From assembly GCA_001800245.1 (NCBI GenBank), contig MGVA01000016.1, forward strand, positions 1-58,954: a DNA stretch of 58,954 nucleotides, read 5' to 3'. Each line of letters begins with the position of its first letter. The first letter of the stretch is position 1. The stretch is from Elusimicrobia bacterium RIFOXYA12_FULL_51_18 (GTDB taxonomy: Bacteria; Elusimicrobiota; Elusimicrobia; Elusimicrobiales; UBA9959). Shown here in pieces: positions 8,437 through 17,167 of this stretch. Position numbers and translations under genes: made by a program. Under the pieces are notes generated by a model that saw only the letters and a list, made by a program, of their open reading frames with translations, searched no databases and had not been told where the DNA came from.

Positions 8437-9435
8437 TCAATTCAACCGAACGCGGAGTTCTTTTACCTCTTCGGGACTGCCGATCACTATAAAAACATCT
8501 CCCTGCTTTATCCGTCTGGAGCCGGTGGGATTTATCTCATAAGAATTCCCGGAAGCGTTCTTCACCGCCACCACCAGAGGACAGTTCCCCTCGCTCCCTT
8601 TGAAATCCCCCAGTTCTTTCCCCTCCGCGCCCGTCCCGGCCGGCACATCCTCGAACCTGAAATGCCTGCCGTCACGCATCATCTGGTCAAGGAACTGCGC
8701 CGTGCTCGGACGCACCATTTCCGCCGCCATCCTCAAACCGCCGATGTGGAAAGGGCTTATAACTATATCGGCCCCGCTGCGCACCAGTTTTTCGCGCATG
8801 GCCGGATCGTTCTCGTTCTGGACCATAATTATCCTGATATTCGGTTTATGACCGCGGGCGGTAATAGCGATAAAAGCGTTATCCTTGTCGTGCTTCAGGG
8901 TGCAGAAAATGCCCCTGGCGTTCTTCAGATTACACTTGAGCAGAACCTCATCGGTGGCCGCATCCCCGGCGGCCACGCAATAACCCATTTCCATGAATTT
9001 CCCGACCTCCGTCGCGTCCAGCACTATAAGTATAAAGGGTTGTCCGGTTTCCGCCAGTTCCTGAGCAATACTAAGCCCCGTGTGGGTTGCGCCGCAAACC
9101 AGGTAATGGTCTTTCATGTTAGCTATTTTATAATCCATTTTAAGTCTCCTGAAGATATCTTTCATCTCGCCCTCTATCAAGAGGGCCGTAATGCTGGAGA
9201 AGATATAAGTCATCGTGCCAATACCGCCCAGGATAAGAAAAATAGTGAACACGCGTCCCGTATTCGACAGCGGATGTACTTCTCCGTAGCCTATGGTCGC
9301 AAGCGTTATTACAGTCATGTAAAGGGCGTCAAGGAAATTCCAGCCCTCTATAACGATATATCCGGCAACGCCCGCTGAAAAGAGCGCCAGCAGAGCTAAG
9401 AACGGAACAGTTATGCGGTTCTTAATATCCTTCAT
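8437..9435 (-). CDS. Two-TM potassium channel with RCK (TrkA-N/TrkA-C) domains
   Basis: Inner-membrane K+ channel subunit, 332 residues. Two membrane helices (about 9-29 and 62-86) flank a pore helix and the K+ selectivity filter TIGYG (47-51). A cytoplasmic RCK/TrkA-N Rossmann domain starts at HYLVCGATHTGLSIAQEL. The Gly pattern is GATHTG rather than GxGxxG, so nucleotide binding may be altered. A TrkA-C ligand domain covers residues about 250-332. The layout matches MthK/Kch-type gated channels. It is monocistronic. Confidence 0.92.
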   Translation of the reverse strand: MKDIKNRITVPFLALLALFSAGVAGYIVIEGWNFLDALYMTVITLATIGYGEVHPLSNTGRVFTIFLILGGIGTMTYIFSSITALLIEGEMKDIFRRLKMDYKIANMKDHYLVCGATHTGLSIAQELAETGQPFILIVLDATEVGKFMEMGYCVAAGDAATDEVLLKCNLKNARGIFCTLKHDKDNAFIAITARGHKPNIRIIMVQNENDPAMREKLVRSGADIVISPFHIGGLRMAAEMVRPSTAQFLDQMMRDGRHFRFEDVPAGTGAEGKELGDFKGSEGNCPLVVAVKNASGNSYEINPTGSRRIKQGDVFIVIGSPEEVKELRVRLN

Positions 9436-9626
9436 ACGGGATAAATCCGGAAAACCCGGTTAAGTTTTTGGGGAAGGCCGGAGAAAAAGGATGAATGCCG
9501 GGTAATGAAAAGAATCTTCATGTTTACAGGCGTCTTTTCTCTAACCTTCATCCTTCAAAAAATCACCACTGTAGTTTTCACACACCGAATTACGGTATGG
9601 AATAGATTACAAACGCAATTTCAGCG

Positions 9627-10982
9627 CTATTTAACCTTCACCCTGTGCGCCGGATGAGCCGCGATATCGGCCAGACCCGGTTTCTTGACACATTCCTTTT
9701 CAAACGCCCTGTCCCGCAAAGTGTTGCGGTAATCGGATTTCTGGAAAGCGTAGGTGAATTTTGTGTGAACATCGTAATTACCGTTCAGGAGGCCGGCCAC
9801 ATCTTCCACAAACACCCTTTCTTCATCGGTGGGAACCACAAAAATCCTCACCTTGGAATCTTTAGCGGAAATTTCGGTTTCAGCGTTGCGGGTTCGGGAA
9901 AGCTCGTTTTTAGCGGCGTCATATTTTATACCCAGAAATTCCAGGCCATCCAGCGCCCTGGCCCTGGTGATGGAGCCCTTTTCTCCGACACCGGCGGTAA
10001 ACACCACCGCGTCCACTCCGCCCACCGCGGCCGCGTAGGCTCCGATATATTTCTTGAGACGGTAGGACTCAATTTCTATCGTAAGCCTGGCGCGTTCGTC
10101 TCCGTCCTCGGCCGCCATTTCCACGTCGCGGCGATCGGTGAACTTCTCCGTGATGCCGAGGATGCCGGACTTCTTATTCAGGATGGAATCCATCTCTTTG
10201 GCTTTGAGACCCTCCTTCTCCATTACGTAAAGCCCGATGGCGGGATCGTGATCTCCGGCGCGCGTACCCATAACAAGCCCCTCTAAAGGGGTGAACCCCA
10301 TGCTGGTGTCATAAGACACGCCATCCTTCACGGCGTTGACCGAGGCTCCGTTGCCGATATGACAGACAATGACATTGGTCTTAAACGGGTCTTTGCCCAG
10401 TATCACGCTCGTGCGCTTCGCAACATAAAGGAAAGATGTGCCATGAAAGCCGTAACGTCGGATCGCGTAATCCCGATACCATTTGTAGGGGAGGGCATAA
10501 AGATAAGAAGAGGCCGGCATGGTCTGATGCCAGGCCGTGTCCATGATCGCCATGTGCGGGATCTTGGGCATAAGATCCTGGGCCGCTTCTATACCAAGAA
10601 TGTTAGGAGGATTATGCAGCGGCGCCAAACCGGCCAGTTCATTGAAGGCCTCCAGGGTTTTAGAATCGATAACCACCGACTTCACGAACTTTTCACCCCC
10701 ATGTACCACTCGGTGGCCTACGGCCGCTATGACTTTCAAGTCCTCTATAACTCCATGGGTTTTATTGGTCAGAGTGTCTATGACAAGTTTTATGGCCTCT
10801 TTGTGGGTCGGGCAGTCGTGTTTTAACTCTAATTTTTCCCGTCCCGGCACCTCATGGCTCACGAATGAGCCTCCGACACCAACCCGCTCCACCACACCCG
10901 ACGCGAGGGGAGCTTTTTTTTCCCAGTCAAAAAGAGAGTATTTTACGGACGAACTGCCGCAGTTAAGAGAGAGTATTTTCAT
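9627..10982 (-). CDS. ackA: Acetate kinase with C-terminal extension
   Basis: Interconverts acetyl phosphate + ADP and acetate + ATP, giving substrate-level ATP in fermenters. All ASKHA-kinase motifs are present: NCGSSSVKY at the N terminus, HRVVHGGEKF, HNPPNILGIEAA, DTAWHQTMP, YGFHGTS, CHIGNGAS, GTRAGDHDPA and FTAGVGEKG. The protein is 451 residues against about 400 for the family. The excess is a basic tail from about residue 400, after the usual end at TDEERVFVEDVAGLL. An AAGGAC site precedes the ATG. No phosphotransacetylase gene is adjacent. Confidence 0.95.
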   Translation of the reverse strand: MKILSLNCGSSSVKYSLFDWEKKAPLASGVVERVGVGGSFVSHEVPGREKLELKHDCPTHKEAIKLVIDTLTNKTHGVIEDLKVIAAVGHRVVHGGEKFVKSVVIDSKTLEAFNELAGLAPLHNPPNILGIEAAQDLMPKIPHMAIMDTAWHQTMPASSYLYALPYKWYRDYAIRRYGFHGTSFLYVAKRTSVILGKDPFKTNVIVCHIGNGASVNAVKDGVSYDTSMGFTPLEGLVMGTRAGDHDPAIGLYVMEKEGLKAKEMDSILNKKSGILGITEKFTDRRDVEMAAEDGDERARLTIEIESYRLKKYIGAYAAAVGGVDAVVFTAGVGEKGSITRARALDGLEFLGIKYDAAKNELSRTRNAETEISAKDSKVRIFVVPTDEERVFVEDVAGLLNGNYDVHTKFTYAFQKSDYRNTLRDRAFEKECVKKPGLADIAAHPAHRVKVK

Positions 10983-11069
10983 ATATTGTCCTTACGATAC
11001 GATGAGTTTGAGACCTGCGTTTATTTTACAAAACTTTACCGGCTTTAGGTGTGCCCGCCTTCCCGGAAG

Positions 11070-11132
11070 TTAGCCAGAATCCTGCAGTTCAACTTGGTTT
11101 CCATTGGAAGATCAGGTGAACAAAAAAATGCC
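11070..11132 (+). repeat. Family-1 dispersed repeat, truncated copy A
   Basis: About 63 bp matching the terminal part of the full copies at 48721-48953 and 56588-56772: the TTAGCC end, GAATCCTGCAGTTCAACTTG, the TTTCCATTGGAA motif and an A-run ending AAAAAAATGC. The central and distal hairpins are missing. It lies between the divergent ackA and pilin-like genes. Confidence 0.8.
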
Positions 11133-11184
11133 ATGAGCTTGATAATTTTGATACCATTTACAGGTTGCAATAGTCGCTTTATTT

Positions 11185-11577
11185 ATGAAAAAAACGATCA
11201 TCATTTCAACCGGAGCCGCTGGATTGCTGCTTGCGGCCTTTGTAATTTTCAGATACATAAACTATTCAATGGAACCGGCCGAAGTCTTTCGCAAGCTTTC
11301 AGGGATGCGGATGGCCATAACCTTTTTCCGCCTGGCCACGGGCCGCCAGCCCTCCGACATCGGAGAAGTGATACAAAACGGCAATCTGGAAGCTGTTCCG
11401 CGGATCAAACTTAAACGGCATCTTGCTTCCTCAAAGGTAAGAAAAACCGCGAAACTGATCGTCCGGGATACCGGCGGCTGGGGTTATGTAAACGACCCCG
11501 CAGACCGGGATTTCGGCACAATTTTCATAGACTGCACCCACAAGGACGAGAAAGGAAGATACTGGAGCGAATTTTAA
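11185..11577 (+). CDS. Membrane-anchored protein with pilin-type C-terminal domain
   Basis: A 130-residue protein with one N-terminal membrane segment (residues 4-23) and an outer domain. The domain matches the C-terminal 100 residues of the protein at 32831-33730 in order: a short helix (MRMAITFFRLATGRQP), a P-x-IKL-x-x-H segment, then GGWGYVND, GTIFIDCTH and KDEKG. This resembles type II pseudopilin/type IV pilin C-terminal domains of Elusimicrobia-like bacteria. The N terminus lacks a prepilin peptidase site (no G-FTLIE), so it is probably an anchored pilin-like domain, not a processed pilin. No ribosome binding site is evident. Confidence 0.65.
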   Translation: MKKTIIISTGAAGLLLAAFVIFRYINYSMEPAEVFRKLSGMRMAITFFRLATGRQPSDIGEVIQNGNLEAVPRIKLKRHLASSKVRKTAKLIVRDTGGWGYVNDPADRDFGTIFIDCTHKDEKGRYWSEF

Positions 11578-11601
11578 CCCTTTTAACCGCTATTTCCGGG
11601 G

Positions 11602-12642
11602 TTACACCGTAAGCGCGTCTTCGTAAAGACGATAAGCCAAATTAGTGACCACCGGCACCGACATGCTGAAATTTACCTGGTCGTATGCCATTTTAGAGAT
11701 GGTGTGGCAGACAGCCGGATTCCCTATCAGATAGATTATGGCCTTGGCGAAGGAAGCGGCGTTGCCAGGCTCCACCAAAACGCCATTACGCTCATTAATG
11801 GTAAAATCGCTCAGCCCCCGCACCCTCGGAACCACGCAGGCCACTCCTGAGGCCTGCGCTTCTATGAACGACATGGAAAGAGCTCCGCACTCGGTGGTCT
11901 TTACGAAAATGTGAAGCATGGCCATCACCTCCGGGATATCGTTGCGTTCCCAGAGCACATCAACCTTGTGACTGATATCCAGATTCCGGGCCATAGCCCG
12001 GATACGTTCGTCTTTGAAACCAACCACCATAAAATTCGTTTCCGGCAGAACCGATAGAACCTCTTTCGCCACCTTAAGGAAAAATTCCTGCTCCTTTAAA
12101 GTCTTATCCATGCTGATGGTGCCGACCTTATACGGCCTTTTCAGGAACATGGCGGGCTTGATCAGCATGGCGCTCTCCCAACGGCCTATATTCAGAGCCG
12201 GCGGAACGACAAAGGTCTTAGCGGGGTCTATGCCGGCGGCGCAAAGATCCTCCTGCACGGACGGACATGAGGCTAGAAAGCGCGTGACGTAAGGTTCCAG
12301 GTCTTTAAGCCTTGCCATCGTTTTGGGCCCTCCCAAACGGATCTGACTGATGAATATCTTGGAAGCGGCCGAGATATTTTTAAAAAGCCGGACATTGACC
12401 AAAGCCAAGTCGAAGAAATGAACCACGTCGTAACGCGAAGCTTCAAAGAATCCCAGCTTGTACAAAAAAGGCATCTGTTTTATGGGGAGATTGTGCTTTT
12501 CGGCTTGAGCGTAAAGCTTTGAGTCCCTGGGGCACATCAATACGGCATTGTGTCCCAGTTTCCGGAGCTGAACGGACATATGCAGAGCCTGATAGGCCAC
12601 AATATCCCACTGTTTGGAATCCACTATATTCAAGATGTTCAT
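11602..12642 (-). CDS. GT4-like glycosyltransferase (group 1)
   Basis: A cytoplasmic or membrane-associated glycosyltransferase of 346 residues with GT-B architecture. The N-terminal Rossmann half (IVAYQALHMSVQLRKLGHNA) is followed by the nucleotide-sugar binding half with E-x7-E-like TTECGALSMSFIEAQASGVACVV and the acceptor-proximal GVLVEPGN motif. It lies 31 nt downstream of the TPR gene of the ABC-2 exporter cluster, all on the minus strand, suggesting a shared role in envelope glycan assembly or export. Donor and acceptor are unknown. Confidence 0.82.
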   Translation of the reverse strand: MNILNIVDSKQWDIVAYQALHMSVQLRKLGHNAVLMCPRDSKLYAQAEKHNLPIKQMPFLYKLGFFEASRYDVVHFFDLALVNVRLFKNISAASKIFISQIRLGGPKTMARLKDLEPYVTRFLASCPSVQEDLCAAGIDPAKTFVVPPALNIGRWESAMLIKPAMFLKRPYKVGTISMDKTLKEQEFFLKVAKEVLSVLPETNFMVVGFKDERIRAMARNLDISHKVDVLWERNDIPEVMAMLHIFVKTTECGALSMSFIEAQASGVACVVPRVRGLSDFTINERNGVLVEPGNAASFAKAIIYLIGNPAVCHTISKMAYDQVNFSMSVPVVTNLAYRLYEDALTV

Positions 12643-12668
12643 TGTCGTTCGCTATCAATATCCGGGAA

Positions 12669-12688
12669 CCGTATCAGGGCCTATGACC
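12669..12688. repeat. Family-1 repeat fragment H at the end of the TPR gene
   Basis: CCGTATCAGGGCCTATGACC matches 18 of 20 bases of the family-1 module at 48721-48953 (reverse complement). It contains the stop codon of the overlapping TPR gene (12674-12676), so a repeat appears to have replaced the original gene end. Confidence 0.55.
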
Positions 12689-13570
12689 GCCGAACCTGAG
12701 GGAAGCAGCGCCCCGAGGTGAGGCGGCGCCCGGTGGCGCCGCCAACCCCATCCCTTCTAATTCGGCTATTTCTTTCCTGGAGTTGTCTATGTAAAACCTG
12801 TCCTTGGTGGTTTCCAGGATGGTCTTATATATAGAATAGGCGGCGCTGTAATTGCCCGCCTTTTTGTTCAGGAAAGCGGCCAATTGGCGCAGCATCACCG
12901 GACAATCCGGTTCCATGATCAGCGGAGTTATGATCCTGGCCACTTTGGCCGGGTCCTTTGACTTGCTATAGCCGATGGCGGCCAGAAGCGTGGCATATTT
13001 CCATTCCTTGGGATGATATACCAAAGCTCCGTTCAGGAACCCGACAGCTTCCTCCGGCCTGTGCAGGTTGAAGGCCAGGGAGCCGGCGGTATAAAGGCCG
13101 GCATTGGTAAAATACGGGTCCAGCGCCAGGATATGGCTGGCCAGGGGAAGGAAATCCGGATATTGACCTTCGCCGAAATGCGCTCCCGCGCAGTGATGCC
13201 CCGGTTGGCCGTGACCGGCGTCCGGCATCTCCGCATACAAATTCTCCCGCTCGTCGATATCCGGCGAGCCATAGTACTGCATTAGCCTGATAAACCACAC
13301 GTCGGCGGCCAGCCGCCGCATCCCCAAACTGAGAGCCAAGGCGTCTTCCACCGCGCTGTACCTGACCTCCCGTATATTATCCGGAGGCGGAAACGCCGGG
13401 ATGGAAGTTAAAAAGATCCATGGTCCGGTAAATGCCAGAGCCGCGGCCGCCAGCACAGGAAGCGCCAAATAGATCAGGAAAACAGCGAAGCGGCGGTTAG
13501 CCCGGGAATTACTATCGGAATAGTTTTTCATTCGGGTAAAAAAGCATATCCTTGGATATTGCCTGAACAA
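12674..13570 (-). CDS. Membrane-anchored TPR-like protein of an ABC exporter cluster
   Basis: About 298 residues if started at TTG 13570, or 285 from ATG 13531 (MKNYSDSN); neither start has a convincing ribosome binding site, and the ATG seems likelier. One membrane helix (about 30-52) is followed by an extracytoplasmic domain. TPR-like helices cover about residues 130-275 (for example AGLYTAGSLAFNLHRPEEAVGFL). The last 20 residues are Ala/Gly/Pro/Arg-rich (GAASPRGAASLRFGGHRP) and overlap a dispersed repeat fragment, so the C terminus is probably not ancestral. It follows the ABC-2 permease by 23 nt. Confidence 0.65.
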   Translation of the reverse strand: MFRQYPRICFFTRMKNYSDSNSRANRRFAVFLIYLALPVLAAAALAFTGPWIFLTSIPAFPPPDNIREVRYSAVEDALALSLGMRRLAADVWFIRLMQYYGSPDIDERENLYAEMPDAGHGQPGHHCAGAHFGEGQYPDFLPLASHILALDPYFTNAGLYTAGSLAFNLHRPEEAVGFLNGALVYHPKEWKYATLLAAIGYSKSKDPAKVARIITPLIMEPDCPVMLRQLAAFLNKKAGNYSAAYSIYKTILETTKDRFYIDNSRKEIAELEGMGLAAPPGAASPRGAASLRFGGHRP

Positions 13571-13593
13571 GACGCCTGGGATACTTTAACAAG

Positions 13594-14361
13594 CTAAAAT
13601 TCTTTTTTTCTGAACAGCACGAGCGAAAACAGATACGGAGCGGACACCCACAACAGGAGGTATGCGGCCAGGAAACCGGGGCCTGCCGGGGCGGGGCCCG
13701 ACGCGCCCAGATCGCGCGCGTTAAAAAGCTGAAAGTTGGGTATAAAATACGCACACGCCTTGAGAAGCAGCGATGCGGACCCCGAAGACTTGTTGATAAG
13801 GAATTTCGCCTCCGAAGTAAAGTGGCCCAGAGTCCAGAGAATGCCTGAGATAGTAATGGTGGAAACCGTAGAAGTGGAAAAAAGCGAAATGAACAAAACC
13901 GCCGAGATAATGATAAGCAACTTGCACCAAATAAAAAAGACGGCTTTAAGATAGAACGGCGGCAGCGCAAAGCCCCTGAAAGATATCAGACTCAGCTGGA
14001 TCAACGCCATCACGCCCAACATCAGGGCCAAGGACGCATAAAGACCGGCGGCCTTGCCGGCCAGATAGGCCGGGCGGGGAACGGGCCGGGAGAAGATAAG
14101 GTAGATGGTTTTGGTCTCTATCTCGCGGGTTATGGTGGAGGCAGCGGCCAGGAGAGCATAGGCCAAAGCTGTCAATTCCATGAGCGCAAGACCAAGATCG
14201 GTGATCACCCGTGCCTCTTCGTCCATCGCCATAACGCCCGCCAACAGCGACGCGTAGATTAGAACTCCGGCGAATATCACAAACAACGCAAAAAAACGAT
14301 TCTTGTAATTTTCAACCAGGGAATGCCGGGCGATATTCCAGGCCGTAAAAAAATTTTTCAT
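13594..14361 (-). CDS. ABC-2 type transporter permease
   Basis: A 255-residue inner-membrane protein with six predicted helices. It resembles NosY/ABC-2 permeases: the short segment STITREIETKTIYLIFSRPV after the second helix is the typical ABC-2 amphipathic coupling motif. An AAGGTGG site precedes the ATG. The ATPase gene is 29 nt upstream on the same strand, so the two form one exporter. The substrate is unknown. Confidence 0.88.
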   Translation of the reverse strand: MKNFFTAWNIARHSLVENYKNRFFALFVIFAGVLIYASLLAGVMAMDEEARVITDLGLALMELTALAYALLAAASTITREIETKTIYLIFSRPVPRPAYLAGKAAGLYASLALMLGVMALIQLSLISFRGFALPPFYLKAVFFIWCKLLIIISAVLFISLFSTSTVSTITISGILWTLGHFTSEAKFLINKSSGSASLLLKACAYFIPNFQLFNARDLGASGPAPAGPGFLAAYLLLWVSAPYLFSLVLFRKKEF

Positions 14362-14390
14362 AAAACCACCTTCTTTTCAGGAACCTGGTT

Positions 14391-15170
14391 TCAGGCCGGA
14401 TACGAATCGCCTGTCACCGGTGTCTTTACCGCGTTCACAAATATCTCTTCCAAGCCGCCTTTAACGTTCTCCCATTCCGCACGCGCAACCGTTTTAGCCA
14501 GGCGCCCCTGTACCAAAATAAAAACCCGGTCGCTCACCTTTTCCAGCTCAGAGATGCTGTGCGAGGATAGGAAAACAGTCCTATTGGACCCGTTGAAATC
14601 GGAGATAAGGTTTCTTATCTCATGGATAGCGAGCGGATCGAGACCGCTTACCGGCTCATCCAGGATCAACAGTTCGGGGTCGTGAACTATAGCCTGCGCC
14701 ACTCCCAGACGCTGCATCATGCCTTTTGAAAATTCAGCGGCTTTTTTAGCCGCGTGAGGTTTGAGTCCCACTTTCTCAATAATGGCGTCCACACGCGAGC
14801 GCGCCTCCGCCCCTTTTAACCCTGAAAGCCCGGCATAATAGAGCAGGGCCTCCGCCGCCGTAGAATAGGGATAGAAATAGGGAAGTTCCGGCAGGAACCC
14901 TATGCGTTTTTTCGTATTTACATCCGAGGGGGAAAGCCCGAAGATGGAAATGGAACCGGCATCGGGGAACAGCAGGCCGGTCATGAGTTTCATTATGGTG
15001 GTCTTGCCGGCCCCATTAAGGCCCAGAAGCCCGGCTATCTCGCCTCGTTCAAGGTCCAGGCTGAGCCCGCGAAGCGCGGGAATCTCCAGGGACTTAAACA
15101 AGCCCGGCCGGCGGTAGGACTTGGACACATTGGAAAACGAAACCACCTTCTTGTGATCGATATTCGTCAC
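14391..15170 (-). CDS. ABC transporter ATP-binding protein (ABC-2/NosF/CcmA class)
   Basis: A 259-residue ATPase. Walker A GLNGAGKTT (about 49-57), signature FSKGMMQRLGVAQAI, Walker B LLILDEPVSGLDP and the switch His in SSHSISELE are all present. The start is GTG 15170, supported by a perfect AAGGAGGT 6 nt upstream. It is the first gene of a minus-strand cluster: ATPase, ABC-2 permease, TPR protein, GT4 glycosyltransferase. Confidence 0.92.
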   Translation of the reverse strand: MTNIDHKKVVSFSNVSKSYRRPGLFKSLEIPALRGLSLDLERGEIAGLLGLNGAGKTTIMKLMTGLLFPDAGSISIFGLSPSDVNTKKRIGFLPELPYFYPYSTAAEALLYYAGLSGLKGAEARSRVDAIIEKVGLKPHAAKKAAEFSKGMMQRLGVAQAIVHDPELLILDEPVSGLDPLAIHEIRNLISDFNGSNRTVFLSSHSISELEKVSDRVFILVQGRLAKTVARAEWENVKGGLEEIFVNAVKTPVTGDSYPA

Positions 15171-15285
15171 CCCGATACCTCCTTAAAACGTGCGGGGAAC
15201 CCGCTGTTAAGCCGCCCCTCCTTTGCTTAATCCAGGCGAAAGGGGCACGCCTGTAAAACGATCCGCATCCGTTAACTTACCGAAT

Positions 15286-17097
15286 TTATTTCGGCACATT
15301 AAGCGATTCTTTTTTAAGCCGCTTAAGTTCCGCGTCAATATCGCGCAGAGGAATCTTTCCCTGCCGCAGGAACGAGGAATGAAATTTTCTCAGATCGAAA
15401 TATTTATCTTCCGTGCGCATATAATACCCGCGCATCTCAAGTATCCGATCCATTCCCATTATGTAACTCAGACTCTCAGTGGGAGACAGCGAGATCCGAA
15501 GGACCTCGGTCTGGGCCTGGCCCTTGGACATGTAAAAAGTTTCCTGAAAAAAACCGACAGCCTCTTCATAAGTCATCTTATTGGTGTGCAGCGCGGTATC
15601 CACATAGGCCCGGCCGGCGCGTAGAGCGCGCACGTATACACGGAGGAATTTAGCCCAGTAAGAGGAATAATAGCCCATCTCTCCGGCCATTAATTCGGCA
15701 TAGCAAGCCCAGCCGTTTGTTACCATCGGCTGATTGGCTATTTTCCTTATCCGTGAAGAGTTGGAATCAGCGGTGTAACTGCGCAGGTGCATGCCGGGCA
15801 TAATATCGAACGCGACAAGCAGCTCTATCTGCGCATAATTAAAACCGGAGGACAAGATCCTTTCCTGTGTGGGCGCGGGCAGCTTGTCGGAAGGCAGCGC
15901 CAGATATAGTTCCGAAACCCTGACGTCATCCAGGGCGAAAGGCTCCGCATAATAGACATAGGGCAGCGCCGCGCTCATAAAATCCGGCATTTTCCTGATG
16001 AGCAGCCTCTGTTTAGGGAACTCCACAACTTTATATTCGTCAAAATGCTGATAAGCGCGGTCCACCTCATCCTGAAAAACCTTAAGAACGTCGCTTAGCG
16101 GGGGATGTTCCTTGGGCAGCTTGGCCATAACCCCTTTCCAGCCTTTTTCCTTCGCCAGCAGAGCATCGATATTAACGGCTTCTTTAGCCAGGTCCTTCAG
16201 CGCGGTTTTACAGCTTTTTTTAGAGTAACTCAGCGCCGAACCGGGAGTGATGCTCAAACCGTGCCAGCGCTCCAGATAGAACCCATAGATATAACTGCCC
16301 GCCCGGAACTCGCCATCGGAGTTGGGGATAATTTCGTTTTTAAGAAAATCACGATAGCGGGTCAAAGCTGTTTTGACTTTATCCATGATCTCGTCCACCT
16401 GGGTTTTAAGGACCGGATCATACCGGGTATACCCCCTGAACAGCGGGATAAAATCGGAAACACCGTTAAGAGCGCTATCGGTCAGCTTAAGAGCCTGTTC
16501 GGCCCAGATTCTGGGCGGATGAAAGAGATTGCGTTCGGCTTGTTCCAATATCTGCGGAAATTCCCTTAACCGCACCATGGCGTTGCCGGCGCGTATGTTG
16601 TAGTCTCCGAAATCCTTGGAAAGCAGGTGATAAGCGGAGAAAAGCGGTTCCAGATAATATTGCGGACGCATTTTAAGAAGGCCGAGGTTCTCCATTTCAT
16701 AAATGTCCACTTCAAGGAGATGGTCCAGCACGACATAATCAACCTGGAGAGAGGGGTACATTGAAGCTGTTTTAATGTCATGGAGTTTGGAACGGAGGTT
16801 TTTAAAAGCTTCCAGCTGTTTGTTAACCCGTTCCTGGGTGCGCTGGGTAAGAACGGAGTCGGTTCCATGGATGCCCATGCGGGTAGCGCGTTCCGGATCA
16901 TACATCTGCACGGTCGCGAGATACTGCCCGAGAACTTCGTTGAGTTTGGTGTTTTCCAGCGCACCCTCTACTTCCTGCGTGGTAAGGGTGGCTTCATACG
17001 CGGAAACCGGAAGGATAGAAATGAGAGGGGGAAATATAGAAACGAAAAAGAAAAATCCTATGAAAAACTTTTTTTCATTCAAGAACAAGGTTTTCAT
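15286..17097 (-). CDS. Exported DUF885-family protein, probably without metallopeptidase activity
   Basis: 603 residues with an N-terminal signal segment (about 10-33, ending VSAYEA). Overall length and the C-terminal ESLSYIMGMDRILEMR helix match the DUF885 family of gluzincin-like peptidases. The zinc motif, normally HExxPGHxxQ, reads FDIMPGMHLR at residues 430-439: the first His is Phe, Glu is Asp and the third ligand is Met. The downstream EGWALYAE motif is NGWACYAE (461-468), so the second Glu is also lost. Sequence and length are otherwise intact, suggesting a pseudoenzyme and not a decaying gene. It sits 70 nt downstream of lon. Confidence 0.75.
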   Translation of the reverse strand: MKTLFLNEKKFFIGFFFFVSIFPPLISILPVSAYEATLTTQEVEGALENTKLNEVLGQYLATVQMYDPERATRMGIHGTDSVLTQRTQERVNKQLEAFKNLRSKLHDIKTASMYPSLQVDYVVLDHLLEVDIYEMENLGLLKMRPQYYLEPLFSAYHLLSKDFGDYNIRAGNAMVRLREFPQILEQAERNLFHPPRIWAEQALKLTDSALNGVSDFIPLFRGYTRYDPVLKTQVDEIMDKVKTALTRYRDFLKNEIIPNSDGEFRAGSYIYGFYLERWHGLSITPGSALSYSKKSCKTALKDLAKEAVNIDALLAKEKGWKGVMAKLPKEHPPLSDVLKVFQDEVDRAYQHFDEYKVVEFPKQRLLIRKMPDFMSAALPYVYYAEPFALDDVRVSELYLALPSDKLPAPTQERILSSGFNYAQIELLVAFDIMPGMHLRSYTADSNSSRIRKIANQPMVTNGWACYAELMAGEMGYYSSYWAKFLRVYVRALRAGRAYVDTALHTNKMTYEEAVGFFQETFYMSKGQAQTEVLRISLSPTESLSYIMGMDRILEMRGYYMRTEDKYFDLRKFHSSFLRQGKIPLRDIDAELKRLKKESLNVPK

Positions 17098-17167
17098 AAT
17101 TACAGCTCGCGTAAGTCGTTAAAGGCGGAACAGACGGAAGCCGGCCGGAAGCAGGCATCCGGCACCC

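Noticed and set aside
9482-9552. Inverted pairs AAGGATGAA/TTCATCCTT and GAGAAAA/TTTTCTC upstream of the K+ channel gene
   Set aside because: The pairs interleave instead of nesting and have long loops; no clear terminator or operator can be supported.
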